From positions 3,720,001 to 3,784,000 of the forward strand of contig OZ246020.1 of assembly GCA_965230795.1 (NCBI GenBank): a DNA stretch of 64,000 bases. Reading direction: 5' to 3'. Under the pieces are notes generated by a model that saw only the letters and a program-made list of their open reading frames with translations, searched no databases and was not told the origin of the DNA. The DNA comes from PZPK01 sp965230795 (lineage in GTDB: Bacteria > Pseudomonadota > Gammaproteobacteria > Pseudomonadales > Oleiphilaceae). Made by a program: the position numbers and the translations under genes. Position 1 is the stretch's first letter; each line of letters opens with the position of its first letter. Below, piece by piece: positions 5,714-14,478 of this stretch.

Positions 5714-8560
5714 ATGCCTTTATTTGCCTTTGTTCTCGCATCATACCTTTTATTTTTCTCATTCCCCGTAGTCGCCGTTGAAGAGATATCTAAAGAGCCT
5801 GTCCTGCCCGGCGAATGCTCCGCCGCAGAGATGACCCGGCAGTTCCAGTTAAAGAATGGGTTGAAGGTAATTATTCTTACAGACACAGATGCGAAAACAT
5901 CGAGTGTAGCGCTGGACGTTCAAGCTGGTTATCGAGACGATCCTGCAGACATACCCGGCATGGCACATTTTCTGGAACATATGCTGTTTCTGGGAACAGA
6001 AGATCGCCCCGAACCGCATAGTTACCGTACATTCTTTTCAAGCAACGGTGGCGATAGCAATGCGACCACCCGTTATGACTCAACCACCTACTACTACACG
6101 ATAGATCCAGACGCTTTTTTCGAATCATTAGATATCTTCAGCAATCAGTTTACCCGCCCTCTATTGTCACCTCTCTATGTAGGCAAAGAAAAAATGGCGA
6201 TTAACGCGGAGTTTCAATACCGGAAAGATGGAACTTACCGACAGGTATTTGATGTCGCGAAAAACGCCTTTTTCATGCCACATCCAATTCAGAAATTTGG
6301 CATTGGAAATCTAGAATCTCTGAGTAAATATGATGATGAGGAGCTCGCAAAAAGAATGCGGCAATGGTGGCAGGAGCACTACAGCGCAGACAAAATGTCA
6401 CTCGTTATTCACAGTTCGTACACACCGGATGAAATTGAAACCCGGGTAAGGAAATTGTTTTCAGCAATTCCACAAAATACTCAAGATGTTGGTCCTGACT
6501 CAACAACTCTCGAATACCAGAAAGAATTACCCTTATTGGCAAAAGCACATTTGGACGATGAGGAAAGAGCAATGGTATTGCTTTTTCCTGTACCAAAAAT
6601 CGAGAGTGATTTGGACCTATCCGCATATTCTTTCATAGAGTTTATGCTGGAAAGGCGCTTACCCCAGTCTTTTGTCAATAACGTCCAGGGGCGCCGTTTC
6701 GCAGGCAATGTTCATGTTGATACCCTCAAAGAATACTCCGACACGCCTCTACTAGAGATATATATTGATCTTTACTACTACGGCGGAGAAAAATACTGGC
6801 AAGTTGTCCAACAACTAATGCTGTATGTTGAAAAACTCAGAAATGAGCCTCTAGAGCAATGGAGAGTTGATGAGTTCAATCTGACAGAAGCTTTGGAATG
6901 GTGTTTTTCGAACAATCGAAATATATCGCTTGCTGCCCGTAATCTGAATAAGTTTGGGTATGAACATGTATACAGCGCAAATAAAGTAGCGAAAGAATAT
7001 GACGCTGCAAGCTATAAAGCGATATTGGATTCAATCACAGTAGAAAACATGATGGCTGTCGTAGCCCACCCCCATTTCAGCGGAAACAAAGAAACACCCT
7101 GGTACCGGATTGAGTATGAAGTCGATCAAATTTCGTCAAGTACGCAGAAAAATTATTACCCTAACGGTGAGATAACTCACCTTATTGAGCGCCCAGAGCA
7201 AAACCCCTATCTCCCTTCGAAGATTATGGAAATAACAAAGGCAGAAAAAGGCGCAATTCGGGCACTCGACATCGCCAGGAATATTGAGTCCTGGCATCAG
7301 TACGACACCGAACTAATTGATCCAAAAGCATATTTCTTCATCGAATTGACTTCACCACTCGTGGAATCATCCAGAAAAAACTCGTCGTTGATCACGCTTC
7401 TCGAAAGTTTCTTAAATGAACAACTCAAGTACGCGAAAGCGACCGCAAGAGACGCGAACAGCGAAATTGAGATTGTCCGCGTCAAACATGGTTTGGAAAT
7501 TAGATTTGAGGGCTATGCGGAAGGCATAGATGCAATGCTAGATGTCGTACTAGATAAGCTCGGAAATTTCCGGCTTAGGAAAGATCGTTTCATAAATTAT
7601 CGTTATGGCTGGGTAGAATATCTTAAAGATTTCGAAACTATTCATCCCTTGACTCAGGCCGAAGACTTGAAAGGCAATTTGCTTGCAGGCCCGCACCTTT
7701 CTTATGGCGAACAACAAGCAGGAATGAGAGCGTCTCAAGAAACAGCCCTCAGAGTCTTGCTAAAGGAGTGGAAAAATAACATCTCGCTAAAAACATTGGT
7801 CTACGGAAACGTTGACGAAAGCTTGGCGAAATCATGGAACATCAAAGTCAAAAACGCCCTAGTTACCAGTGAAACAGATACTACAGCTGTTCAGGAAGTA
7901 GCAAGATTGCCCTTTGGTATAAGCAGAATTATCAGCGAATCAGAATTCGACGACTCTGTAGTGGACATTTATGTCCAAGGCTGGAATAGTTCATTCGAAG
8001 AAAAATCCCGTTTTTATCTTGCAGAAGCGTTAATAGCCGAGCGATTTTTCTCCGAATTGAGGACGGAGCAACAGGCAGGGTACGTTACCAACGCCGAATT
8101 CCAGCGTTTTAGACACGTACCTGGATTAAACTTCTACATACAATCTCCGTATCAATCTGCTGAAAAAATTGAGTCAGAGATAGTCAATTATCTGATCGAC
8201 TTTACCGATGATTTAAGTGCTTTAACTGACAGTGATTTCCAAAAACAAGTTGCCGTCCTACAAGTACAGTTTGAAAAACCCGCCGATAATCTGTCCACTG
8301 AGGCCTACAGAAAATGGCGCAGTATTCGTCACGAAAACAAAGATTTTGACTATCGAAACAAAATTGCAGAGTCCTTATCAAAAATCACTAAAACCGATTT
8401 CATTGAGTGGTACAAAACCAGATTCGTGAACTACAGACGATTGCTATCTGTACTGGTGGAAGGTACGTCCCATAGTTTGCCTTGGGGTTGGGAATTCAAA
8501 AATAGTGATACGATCATTGACGACTTCGAAGATTTTGTAGACGAACATGGCTATCTGTAA
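5714..8560 (+). CDS. secreted M16 family peptidase (pitrilysin/insulysin type)
   Basis: This is a 948-residue zinc peptidase. A hydrophobic signal peptide covers about the first 22 residues. The inverted zinc motif HFLEH is at residues 85-89 and the third ligand Glu166 follows after exactly 76 residues, the classic HxxEH(X)76E spacing of the family. The length matches full-size single-chain M16A enzymes (protease III, about 960 residues), with a catalytic N-terminal half and an inactive C-terminal half. It should degrade peptides in the periplasm. Its DNA is visibly richer in A+T than both neighbours, and it sits between a complete DUF808 gene and a DUF808 stump, suggesting transfer. Confidence 0.9.
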   Translation: MPLFAFVLASYLLFFSFPVVAVEEISKEPVLPGECSAAEMTRQFQLKNGLKVIILTDTDAKTSSVALDVQAGYRDDPADIPGMAHFLEHMLFLGTEDRPEPHSYRTFFSSNGGDSNATTRYDSTTYYYTIDPDAFFESLDIFSNQFTRPLLSPLYVGKEKMAINAEFQYRKDGTYRQVFDVAKNAFFMPHPIQKFGIGNLESLSKYDDEELAKRMRQWWQEHYSADKMSLVIHSSYTPDEIETRVRKLFSAIPQNTQDVGPDSTTLEYQKELPLLAKAHLDDEERAMVLLFPVPKIESDLDLSAYSFIEFMLERRLPQSFVNNVQGRRFAGNVHVDTLKEYSDTPLLEIYIDLYYYGGEKYWQVVQQLMLYVEKLRNEPLEQWRVDEFNLTEALEWCFSNNRNISLAARNLNKFGYEHVYSANKVAKEYDAASYKAILDSITVENMMAVVAHPHFSGNKETPWYRIEYEVDQISSSTQKNYYPNGEITHLIERPEQNPYLPSKIMEITKAEKGAIRALDIARNIESWHQYDTELIDPKAYFFIELTSPLVESSRKNSSLITLLESFLNEQLKYAKATARDANSEIEIVRVKHGLEIRFEGYAEGIDAMLDVVLDKLGNFRLRKDRFINYRYGWVEYLKDFETIHPLTQAEDLKGNLLAGPHLSYGEQQAGMRASQETALRVLLKEWKNNISLKTLVYGNVDESLAKSWNIKVKNALVTSETDTTAVQEVARLPFGISRIISESEFDDSVVDIYVQGWNSSFEEKSRFYLAEALIAERFFSELRTEQQAGYVTNAEFQRFRHVPGLNFYIQSPYQSAEKIESEIVNYLIDFTDDLSALTDSDFQKQVAVLQVQFEKPADNLSTEAYRKWRSIRHENKDFDYRNKIAESLSKITKTDFIEWYKTRFVNYRRLLSVLVEGTSHSLPWGWEFKNSDTIIDDFEDFVDEHGYL

Positions 8561-8602
8561 AGGTTTCCAAAATTCAGGCCAGCAAAACAACTAGAGGGTT
8601 AT

Positions 8603-8830
8603 TCGTTCATCGGCACCGCGGCCATGTTTCTGGTAGGCGGAGGCATCTTCAGCCACAACATCGAGATACTGCACCACCTGTTCGAATACTTTTCATCATT
8701 GGCTCCGAGCCTGACCTTACCCATTTCCTTAATAACGAACCTGCTCCTCGGAATAATTCTGGGTGCCTGCTGCCTGTTGGCTATATTGTTATTCGCTAGA
8801 GCTCGTCCCGGGACTCATCAAACTGGGTAA
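8603..8830 (+). pseudogene. 3' stump of a second DUF808 gene
   Basis: An open frame here encodes only the C-terminal part of a DUF808 protein. Over 8611-8680 it matches the complete gene at 5221-5290 in 66 of 70 bases, and all four differences are at third codon positions without changing the residue. Beyond that the protein remains alignable but diverges, and it ends at an equivalent place. Upstream of about 8604 the similarity stops, so the start and most of the gene are missing. It is unlikely to be functional. Silent-only differences point to a homologue that evolved under selection before it was cut, not to a fresh local duplication. Confidence 0.8.
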
Positions 8831-9088
8831 AGCACCTTAATCAGTACAAATACCGGCAGGTTAATTCAGGTAATTTTAGGTTAGTTGCTGCGGATTCCCG
8901 ACTTCCTTCAACGTCACATCATGTAGAGTATGCGGGCTTGGTTCTGGTTGCCCGGCCATCAGAAACATTCTTAACCATCGGGCAAAACCGGTCCCTCCAG
9001 GGAGACCATCGCGGTCGCGAAGTGTTGAGCAGTCCTTCGCCGCAGGAAGCAAAACAATAATAAGATCCACTCCAAAATAGGTCTGACT

Positions 9089-10225
9089 ATGTCAAAACAA
9101 ACTATGCTCAAGCGCCGCGTGCGCTCCAGAAAATCTCTGCGTTCGACACTCACCAAAGCTGCGCTGTCTCTTTCCCTGTTGTGGGGAGCGGGACAGGCCA
9201 TGGCGGCAGACAACTGCTATATCATGGTTCACGGCCATGGTACTCAGGGTGATGTCGGCAGCAATGCCCTGACCTACTGGAATTCCTATAATTTCAGTGA
9301 ATATGCCGGCAGCAACTTTATGGATGATCTGCTCAGCACTGGCGACAACTACGCCATTGTTGGTTACGACTCCACTGACGGCAGTGGCTACCCTTACTGG
9401 CGTGATGAAACCGCCGGTGAGATTGCACGGCAGATTATCTCCATCAAACAGGGTAATGGCGACGGCCAAAACCATCCTCAGGCCGGTACCCAGTGCAGCG
9501 CCAATGACAACTTCTGGATCGTCAGTCACAGCCAGGGCGCCCAGCAAATGATGTACATTGCGGGCAACGCCATCTCAGGCTCCCCCAACTACAACACTGC
9601 CTACACCAGCAACGGCAGCGTCGGCGTTAGCTTCAGCTCTGCCATGAACGGCATTCTTGGCGTATTCACGCTAGGTGGCGCCATCACTGGTACCGAGGGT
9701 GCAGATAGGGTCTGCAACGGCAACTGGCTCGATGCCCTGGTCAACCTCGCCTTCCTGGGTAAGGATTGCAACCCCAGCGTACAGTGGCTTCAAACCAACG
9801 ATTCCTATGCTGTTAGAAACTATATCGGCTCCAACCTGGCAGCCCCCTTCTATGTGATGGGCGGTTACAAAGGCTTCCCCGGACTGGAAGGTGCCTCCTC
9901 AGGCTTCCTGACAGGCGAGGATGATGGTTATATCAACCTGGCGTCTCAGATGAGCTGTTCTGGCTCCGGCAAACGCAGTATCGAGAGCGACCTGAACAGC
10001 TATCGCACCTTCTTCGGTATCCCTTACGGCAGCCCAACTTTCCGCTGTAACAATTCCGGCAAAGGCACTCCTCGTACCTACAACATGGCCAGTGTTTACA
10101 CCGACCATGATGCCGAGCGCAATGCTGGCATTGGCTCTCCCAGCTACACCTCCATTGAGAACGGCTTGAGCTGTGGTAATGGCCAGAATATGGCTGGACG
10201 TATTGGCACCTGTACTGCCAACTAG
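9089..10225 (+). CDS. secreted alpha/beta hydrolase, lipase-like
   Basis: This is a 378-residue exported hydrolase. A basic N-region and a hydrophobic core end at AMA near residue 39, a signal peptidase I site. An oxyanion-type strand YIMVHGHG follows directly. The nucleophile elbow SHSQG lies at residues 146-150 (Ser148). The acid is probably in GEDDGYINLAS (about residue 279) and the base is probably His340 in YTDHDAERN, an arrangement familiar from bacterial true lipases. Eight cysteines in the mature part suggest disulfides. The substrate is not known; lipids or polyesters are possible. The next gene, 90 bp downstream, is likely its partner. Confidence 0.72.
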   Translation: MSKQTMLKRRVRSRKSLRSTLTKAALSLSLLWGAGQAMAADNCYIMVHGHGTQGDVGSNALTYWNSYNFSEYAGSNFMDDLLSTGDNYAIVGYDSTDGSGYPYWRDETAGEIARQIISIKQGNGDGQNHPQAGTQCSANDNFWIVSHSQGAQQMMYIAGNAISGSPNYNTAYTSNGSVGVSFSSAMNGILGVFTLGGAITGTEGADRVCNGNWLDALVNLAFLGKDCNPSVQWLQTNDSYAVRNYIGSNLAAPFYVMGGYKGFPGLEGASSGFLTGEDDGYINLASQMSCSGSGKRSIESDLNSYRTFFGIPYGSPTFRCNNSGKGTPRTYNMASVYTDHDAERNAGIGSPSYTSIENGLSCGNGQNMAGRIGTCTAN

Positions 10226-10244
10226 AACGTAAGATTTGTTGTGT

Positions 10245-10278
10245 GTGACGGTGTACTTTCCTCTTGGTGCACCGTCAC
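10245..10278. other. intercistronic hairpin
   Basis: A perfect 9-bp inverted repeat, GTGACGGTG (10245-10253) and CACCGTCAC (10270-10278), lies between the hydrolase and its partner gene. No T-run follows, so it looks more like an RNA stability or processing element than a terminator. Confidence 0.5.
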
Positions 10279-10315
10279 GTGCAACATCTTCAATCCCTTC
10301 CCAGGATAATCGGAC

Positions 10316-11434
10316 ATGTTCAACAAAATCACTTTGGCCATCCTTGCCATCGGTTCGGTCACGCTTATTGCCCTGCTGCTTGCAGAGGCACCTGACGAAC
10401 ACGCTTTCGCAACGCTGCCAAACGAGGCAAACATCCCATCAAAAGTGGCGCAGACCAGCACTACAGGAAGCGAATCACCTCAGGAAAACAAACCAGCCCT
10501 GTTTCAGATGATTTCAACCAATACGGCGCAGGCAGCACCGTCGGATTCTGAGCAGCAATCCGCGACGCCACTTAATCAAAATGATCCTATCGCTCGCATC
10601 CGCGCGATTCAGGAAAAAACCGCTTTGCAACAGGCCCTGGTCGAAGAACATGAACAATTCACCCGTTACGCGCCGAACAACCGACGCATTGAGGCTCCAG
10701 AACAGGATCCCCTGGCACAGCGCTATGCCATTGACGAGCGCACAACGATTGATGAGGAAACCGGTTACAGCCTGACGATCTGGACCGACAAAAAGTATTA
10801 CCTGCACGGAGACACTGTTGAGGTCTATGCCAGCCTGAAAGATGAGAATGGCCAAGCCATCCCGGCAGAATTTATGGGCCAGCTGATTTTCAACGAGACG
10901 AATAATATCGACAGCTTCAGCTTCTCGGATGCCTCTCGCAGTGGCACCTACCAACACCAGATCACGCTAGGTGGATCTGACCAAACTGCGCTGTCAGCAG
11001 GTCTTTACAAAATTCTGGTGGTGAACAATCAGAGTGAACTCGCCGACTCCGCCACGTTTATTCTTTCAAAACCCGACATTGAGCTGACCGGAAATTTTCG
11101 GGAGCATATCGACGCGCAAGGCAATCTGCTTATCGAAACCCAGGTACGCGTGCACAGCAGTAACCGCTATTATGCCCAGGCCTCGCTCTACAGCGTGAAT
11201 GACGAGCCCATCGGTAGCAGTGAAACCGCTGGCGAACTGGAACCTGGGGAACACTGGCTGGCCCTCAGCTACGACGGCCAACTATTCCGCGATGCCGACA
11301 CCGCCGGCCCCTATCGCCTCAAACATTTCTCTCTGGCCAAGGTGTCGCTGCCGATACAACGAGCGCCGCTTAAGGCTCCGGAATTTACCACCCAACCTTA
11401 CACGCTGGATGAGTTTGTCGTGGCTAATAATTAG
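10316..11434 (+). CDS. membrane-anchored Ig-like protein, partner of hydrolase
   Basis: This is a 372-residue protein of unknown family. One hydrophobic span at about residues 5-23 without a clear cleavage site suggests an N-terminal anchor in the inner membrane or an uncleaved signal. A low-complexity Gln/Ala/Ser-rich linker runs to about residue 85. The second half is strand-rich: LTIWTDKKYYLHGDTVEVYASL resembles an Ig/macroglobulin-like opening strand, and DTAGPYRLKHFSLAKV near the end is typical of a terminal Ig-like domain. The layout of a secreted lipase followed by an anchored periplasmic protein recalls lipase foldases (Lif), but no Lif domain is recognisable. DUF4785-type proteins are another possible home. 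Confidence 0.55.
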   Translation: MFNKITLAILAIGSVTLIALLLAEAPDEHAFATLPNEANIPSKVAQTSTTGSESPQENKPALFQMISTNTAQAAPSDSEQQSATPLNQNDPIARIRAIQEKTALQQALVEEHEQFTRYAPNNRRIEAPEQDPLAQRYAIDERTTIDEETGYSLTIWTDKKYYLHGDTVEVYASLKDENGQAIPAEFMGQLIFNETNNIDSFSFSDASRSGTYQHQITLGGSDQTALSAGLYKILVVNNQSELADSATFILSKPDIELTGNFREHIDAQGNLLIETQVRVHSSNRYYAQASLYSVNDEPIGSSETAGELEPGEHWLALSYDGQLFRDADTAGPYRLKHFSLAKVSLPIQRAPLKAPEFTTQPYTLDEFVVANN

Positions 11435-11448
11435 GGAAGCCGACCCGG

Positions 11449-12060
11449 CTAGCCTTGGGGCTTCTCTGCAGGGGAAGCGGCTTTGACGTCTTCCGCAGGT
11501 TTGGTCTGTGCCGCACTAAGCTTGCCAGCCGTGTCGAGCTTGACGCGAGGGTTAATGACGGTGGGGCGGGACAAGAGCAAATTGTTCGGATAAATCACCA
11601 CTTCCCGGCTTTCGCTGATCAGCTTGGTACTGAAGAGGTTGATTTCAGAGATATAACCTTCGATGTAGTTATCCGCTTCGATGACGCGAATGAAATTCCC
11701 GCGCCGGTAGGAAGCATGAGCCAGCAAGACAAAGAAGGCCGTAATATTGCTGAGCAAAGACCAGCCGGCAAACAGGGCTACACCTGTAACGGCAACGATA
11801 CTGGCCGACAGGGTCAGCAGACCGCGAAAATCAAAACCCCAGACAATCAGGGTACTGGCAACTACGACAATCAACAGAAGAATATTGAAAGCCGACAGGG
11901 CTCTGCCGATAGCGTCATCCTTCAAGCGGCCGTGTTCGGCTTTTTTCCGGATTCTCGGCCCCAGGGTAGAGCGCAACAACAAATAGAAAACGATGATTAA
12001 ACTGGTCAAGACCAGGTTCAGTTGGTACAGCTGAATCCATTCCCAAATACTTACTTGCAT
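11449..12060 (-). CDS. small MscS-like mechanosensitive channel protein
   Basis: This 203-residue protein has three hydrophobic spans at about residues 13-30, 58-78 and 82-110, followed by an MscS beta domain. The third span, with GWSLLSNITAFFVLL, corresponds to the pore-lining TM3 of MscS. The segment GNFIRVIEADNYIEGYISEINLFSTKL, and VVIYPNNLLLSRP after it, are the conserved cytoplasmic beta-domain pattern. The C-terminal alpha/beta cage of full MscS is replaced by a short Ala/Lys-rich tail. The protein should be a minimal osmotic-release channel in the inner membrane. It is convergent with the hydrolase partner gene, 14 bp away. Confidence 0.82.
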   Translation of the reverse strand: MQVSIWEWIQLYQLNLVLTSLIIVFYLLLRSTLGPRIRKKAEHGRLKDDAIGRALSAFNILLLIVVVASTLIVWGFDFRGLLTLSASIVAVTGVALFAGWSLLSNITAFFVLLAHASYRRGNFIRVIEADNYIEGYISEINLFSTKLISESREVVIYPNNLLLSRPTVINPRVKLDTAGKLSAAQTKPAEDVKAASPAEKPQG

Positions 12061-12326
12061 ACGAAGCCACTCACGCTCAATTCAATCAACCGCCTTTAGC
12101 GAGCTGAAACGGTGCCTATCAACAGCTCCTCGCTCACTATTCAATCTGAGCGTAATGTGCGGTTCAAATGTCCGAGCGTCAAGTCCAATTTTTGTGGGAA
12201 TGAAACGCTACATTCCGAAGAAGCACCACGACAGGGAAATTAAAAATCGGCACCCGGCGACATCCTCCCAAAAAACAGCATCCAATCTGGGCGACGCCAG
12301 AGCGCCGCCCGAACCTGGCTACGTGC

Positions 12327-12800
12327 CTAGGCGCTTTCAGTACTATCAGACTCATGCTCCAGCACATTGTTGCGTGAATCGCCGGTCTGAATAGCAATGG
12401 ATTTGGGTTTCATGGCTTCCGGAATCTCCTTAACCAAAGTAATGGTCAGCAAGCCATTGGCGAGATCCGCACCTGTCACCTCAACATAGTCAGCAAGGTT
12501 GAACTTGCGCTCGAATGCCCGATGCGCAATGCCATGATGGAGGAACTTGCGCTCCTCTTCCTGTTCCTTCTTGCCACGAATACTGAGAACGCCCTTTTCC
12601 ACCTGAATATCGAGTTCGCTTTGGTCGAAACCAGCAACCGCCAGTGTAATGGCGTAGCGGTTCTCTTCCAGCACTTCGATATTGTATGGGGGATAGCTGG
12701 CTCCAATCGATTCGGTATTCAGGGCGCTGTCCAGAATGGACGCCATCCTGTCAAAACCGATGCTGTTGCGATAGAGCGGGCTAAGATCTATTGAGTTCAT
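12327..12800 (-). CDS. ibpA: small heat-shock protein, IbpA-like
   Basis: This 157-residue Hsp20 protein opens with a segment almost equal to E. coli IbpA (DLSPLYRNSIGFDR, then YPPYNIEV). The alpha-crystallin domain spans about residues 45-130, with VAGFDQSELDI and the terminal strand GLLTITLVKEIPEA. It binds unfolding proteins in the cytoplasm and hands them to DnaK/ClpB. The start used is the ATG at 12800 with GGAGG seven bases upstream. A longer frame from 12857 would include the leader. A sigma-32-type promoter lies at 12883-12909, and the Shine-Dalgarno sequence is held in a ROSE-like hairpin. Confidence 0.92.
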   Translation of the reverse strand: MNSIDLSPLYRNSIGFDRMASILDSALNTESIGASYPPYNIEVLEENRYAITLAVAGFDQSELDIQVEKGVLSIRGKKEQEEERKFLHHGIAHRAFERKFNLADYVEVTGADLANGLLTITLVKEIPEAMKPKSIAIQTGDSRNNVLEHESDSTESA

Positions 12801-12803
12801 AAC

Positions 12804-12826
12804 ATATCCTCCATTGGAAGCAATAC
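12804..12826 (-). promoter_or_regulatory. ROSE-like RNA thermometer in hsp20 leader
   Basis: On the transcript the Shine-Dalgarno GGAGG (12808-12812) pairs with CUUCC (12816-12820) across a three-base loop. The upstream side contains UUGCU (12819-12823), the short signature of ROSE thermometers, which also control ibpA in enterobacteria. The leader is about 80 bases long. Melting by heat would expose the ribosome site. The structure is read from the sequence; its activity is inferred. Confidence 0.6.
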
Positions 12827-12882
12827 GAAACAAAAACAACAAATGAGAACGGCACACTATCAGTCGAACCGTCCTGGTAAAA

Positions 12883-12909
12883 AAATAGGGTTTGGCTGAT
12901 GAATTTCAA
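12883..12909 (-). promoter_or_regulatory. sigma-32-type promoter of hsp20
   Basis: TTGAAA (12904-12909) and CCCTATTT (12883-12890) are 13 bases apart, one base off the heat-shock consensus CTTGAAA/CCCCATNT in the -10 part. The transcript would start about 75-80 bases before the start codon. Confidence 0.65.
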
Positions 12910-12975
12910 TACCCAAAATTTTCAATTTTCTGCACAATGTCGGGTACTCATTGCCACTTCAAGGACATCTTGTCT

Positions 12976-13947
12976 ATGACAGAATCTGCTCTCATATACG
13001 CCTTTATTTTATCCGGCCCCCGTCGCGGCGAGGCACTCACCTGGGAGGAAGTCAAAGGCAATCAGCTCCCTGATGAGTCCGTCTGGCTGCACTTTGATTA
13101 CACTCATCCGCATACCCGGGAATGGCTGCTGGAAACTCATCTGGTGGATAATTTGGTGGCCGAGTCACTGGTTAGCGACGAAACCCGGCCCCGTGCAGCG
13201 ACCCTGGAGAACGGCATGATCGTTTCCCTTCGCGGCGTCAATCTGAATCCTGAATCGGATCCAGAAGATATGGTTTCGATACGCATGTGGACCGCCGGCA
13301 ATCTGATCGTCAGCGCCCGTAAGCGGCGCCTGCTATCAACCGGAGATATCGCCGAACTCATTGCCAAGGGCATCGGTCCGGAAACGCCCGGCCAGTTTAT
13401 TGCCATGCTGGCAGAAAAGCTGATATCCCGCATGCAGGGCGTGATTTACGATATTGAAGAACAGATATCCAATCTGGAGGAACAGGCACAGGATGGCGAT
13501 GCCCGGGCATTGCGACAAAAAACAGCAGATCTGAGACGCCAGACAGTCGCCTTACGTCGCTACTTTCACCCTCAGCGTGAAGCCTTGCGGGAATTGATAG
13601 ACAATGAAATCAAACTTTTCAGCGAGGATGATCTGTCTCACTTGCGGGAAACCACCAACCATCTGACTCGTTATCTGGAAGAACTGGACGCAATCAAGGA
13701 CCGGGCTGCCATCACTCAGGAAGAACTGGCTGGCGCCGTGAATGAAGAACTCAACAACCGCATGTATGTGCTGAATATTGTTGCCGCGCTGTTTCTGCCC
13801 CTGGGCTTTCTCACAGGTCTACTCGGCATCAATATCGGCGGCATACCCGGCAGCGAAAACGGCAATGCATTTTGGGTATTCTGCCTGATGCTTGCTGGAT
13901 TGATCAGCGCCCAAGTGGTGATTTTCAAGATGAAGCGCTGGTTCTAG
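12976..13947 (+). CDS. zntB: ZntB-like CorA-family divalent metal transporter
   Basis: This is a 323-residue CorA-superfamily protein, the size of ZntB. A soluble alpha/beta N-domain comes first, then a long charged helix region (MQGVIYDIEEQISNLEEQ and onward) typical of the funnel, and two C-terminal membrane spans. The loop motif after the first span is GIN instead of the CorA GMN, followed by IGGIPG, the ZntB pattern. It should move zinc or a similar cation across the inner membrane. The start is the ATG at 12976 after AAGGA; a longer frame from 12892 lacks family similarity. The C-terminus ends KMKRWF. Confidence 0.87.
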   Translation: MTESALIYAFILSGPRRGEALTWEEVKGNQLPDESVWLHFDYTHPHTREWLLETHLVDNLVAESLVSDETRPRAATLENGMIVSLRGVNLNPESDPEDMVSIRMWTAGNLIVSARKRRLLSTGDIAELIAKGIGPETPGQFIAMLAEKLISRMQGVIYDIEEQISNLEEQAQDGDARALRQKTADLRRQTVALRRYFHPQREALRELIDNEIKLFSEDDLSHLRETTNHLTRYLEELDAIKDRAAITQEELAGAVNEELNNRMYVLNIVAALFLPLGFLTGLLGINIGGIPGSENGNAFWVFCLMLAGLISAQVVIFKMKRWF

Positions 13948-13995
13948 TCGCAAACCGGATGGCAGGTAAAACCGACAACAGCTTCGGTCAAGTGA

Positions 13996-14466
13996 TCAGG
14001 TATTGTCTTCGTCAATTTTACCAAGCAGGTACTCCTCCGAGGGATCCACCAGCAGTTTCGCCATCATCGCCTCACGTCCCAGCAACATCAGATACGACAT
14101 GTTTGATCGATTGGTAAGTGTCAGCTCGATAGGCCAGCTACGGTCACCCAGACAAATCGTCGTATCGATGACGAAGCGCTCTTCTTTCGCCGCATTGGAG
14201 CTCTTGATCACCCGCTGAGACTTCACCTTGGCCGATCGTCTGACTACCCGATCGACATTGTGGATATCCGGATGAATATCAAAACTGACCCAGGTTTCGC
14301 CATCCTGTTCGCTGGCGACGATATTATCCACATGCAGGGAGGAGGTCTTGGCACCGGTATCAACCCGTATGTTCAGTGCCTTAATTTTCAGCTCTGGCAA
14401 ATCACACTGCTCCAGCGCGCCAACGATCATTTTATTGTCTGTTGTATTCACGTTTTGTTCTTCCAC
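13996..14466 (-). CDS. retropepsin-like (RimB/DUF785) ATP-dependent zinc protease family
   Basis: This 156-residue protein belongs to the RimB/DUF785 family. The retropepsin-like signature DTGAKTSSLH begins at Asp36, followed by strands with RFVIDTTICLGDRSWPIELTL and MLLGREAM. These features give the family its name of single-domain aspartic protease-like proteins. In Pseudomonas the RimB protein works with RimA and RimK in modification of ribosomal protein S6. The start is GTG. It is the last gene of a three-gene unit with rimK and an M14-type peptidase, 12 bases after the previous stop. Confidence 0.82.
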   Translation of the reverse strand: MEEQNVNTTDNKMIVGALEQCDLPELKIKALNIRVDTGAKTSSLHVDNIVASEQDGETWVSFDIHPDIHNVDRVVRRSAKVKSQRVIKSSNAAKEERFVIDTTICLGDRSWPIELTLTNRSNMSYLMLLGREAMMAKLLVDPSEEYLLGKIDEDNT

Positions 14467-14478
14467 TTATCTCGCTGA

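Noticed and set aside
10316..11434. Lif-type lipase foldase
   Set aside because: The position and the N-terminal anchor fit, but the second half is Ig-like and the Lif helical motif is not visible, so I only describe it as a possible partner.
11455..12000. 181-codon frame opposite the MscS-like gene
   Set aside because: It is antisense to a gene with well-defined MscS motifs and lacks any feature of its own.
12238..12321. GC-rich inverted repeat as hsp20 terminator
   Set aside because: An imperfect GGGCGGCG/CGTCGCCC stem exists but the T-run is several bases further away, so the evidence was too weak to list as a terminator.
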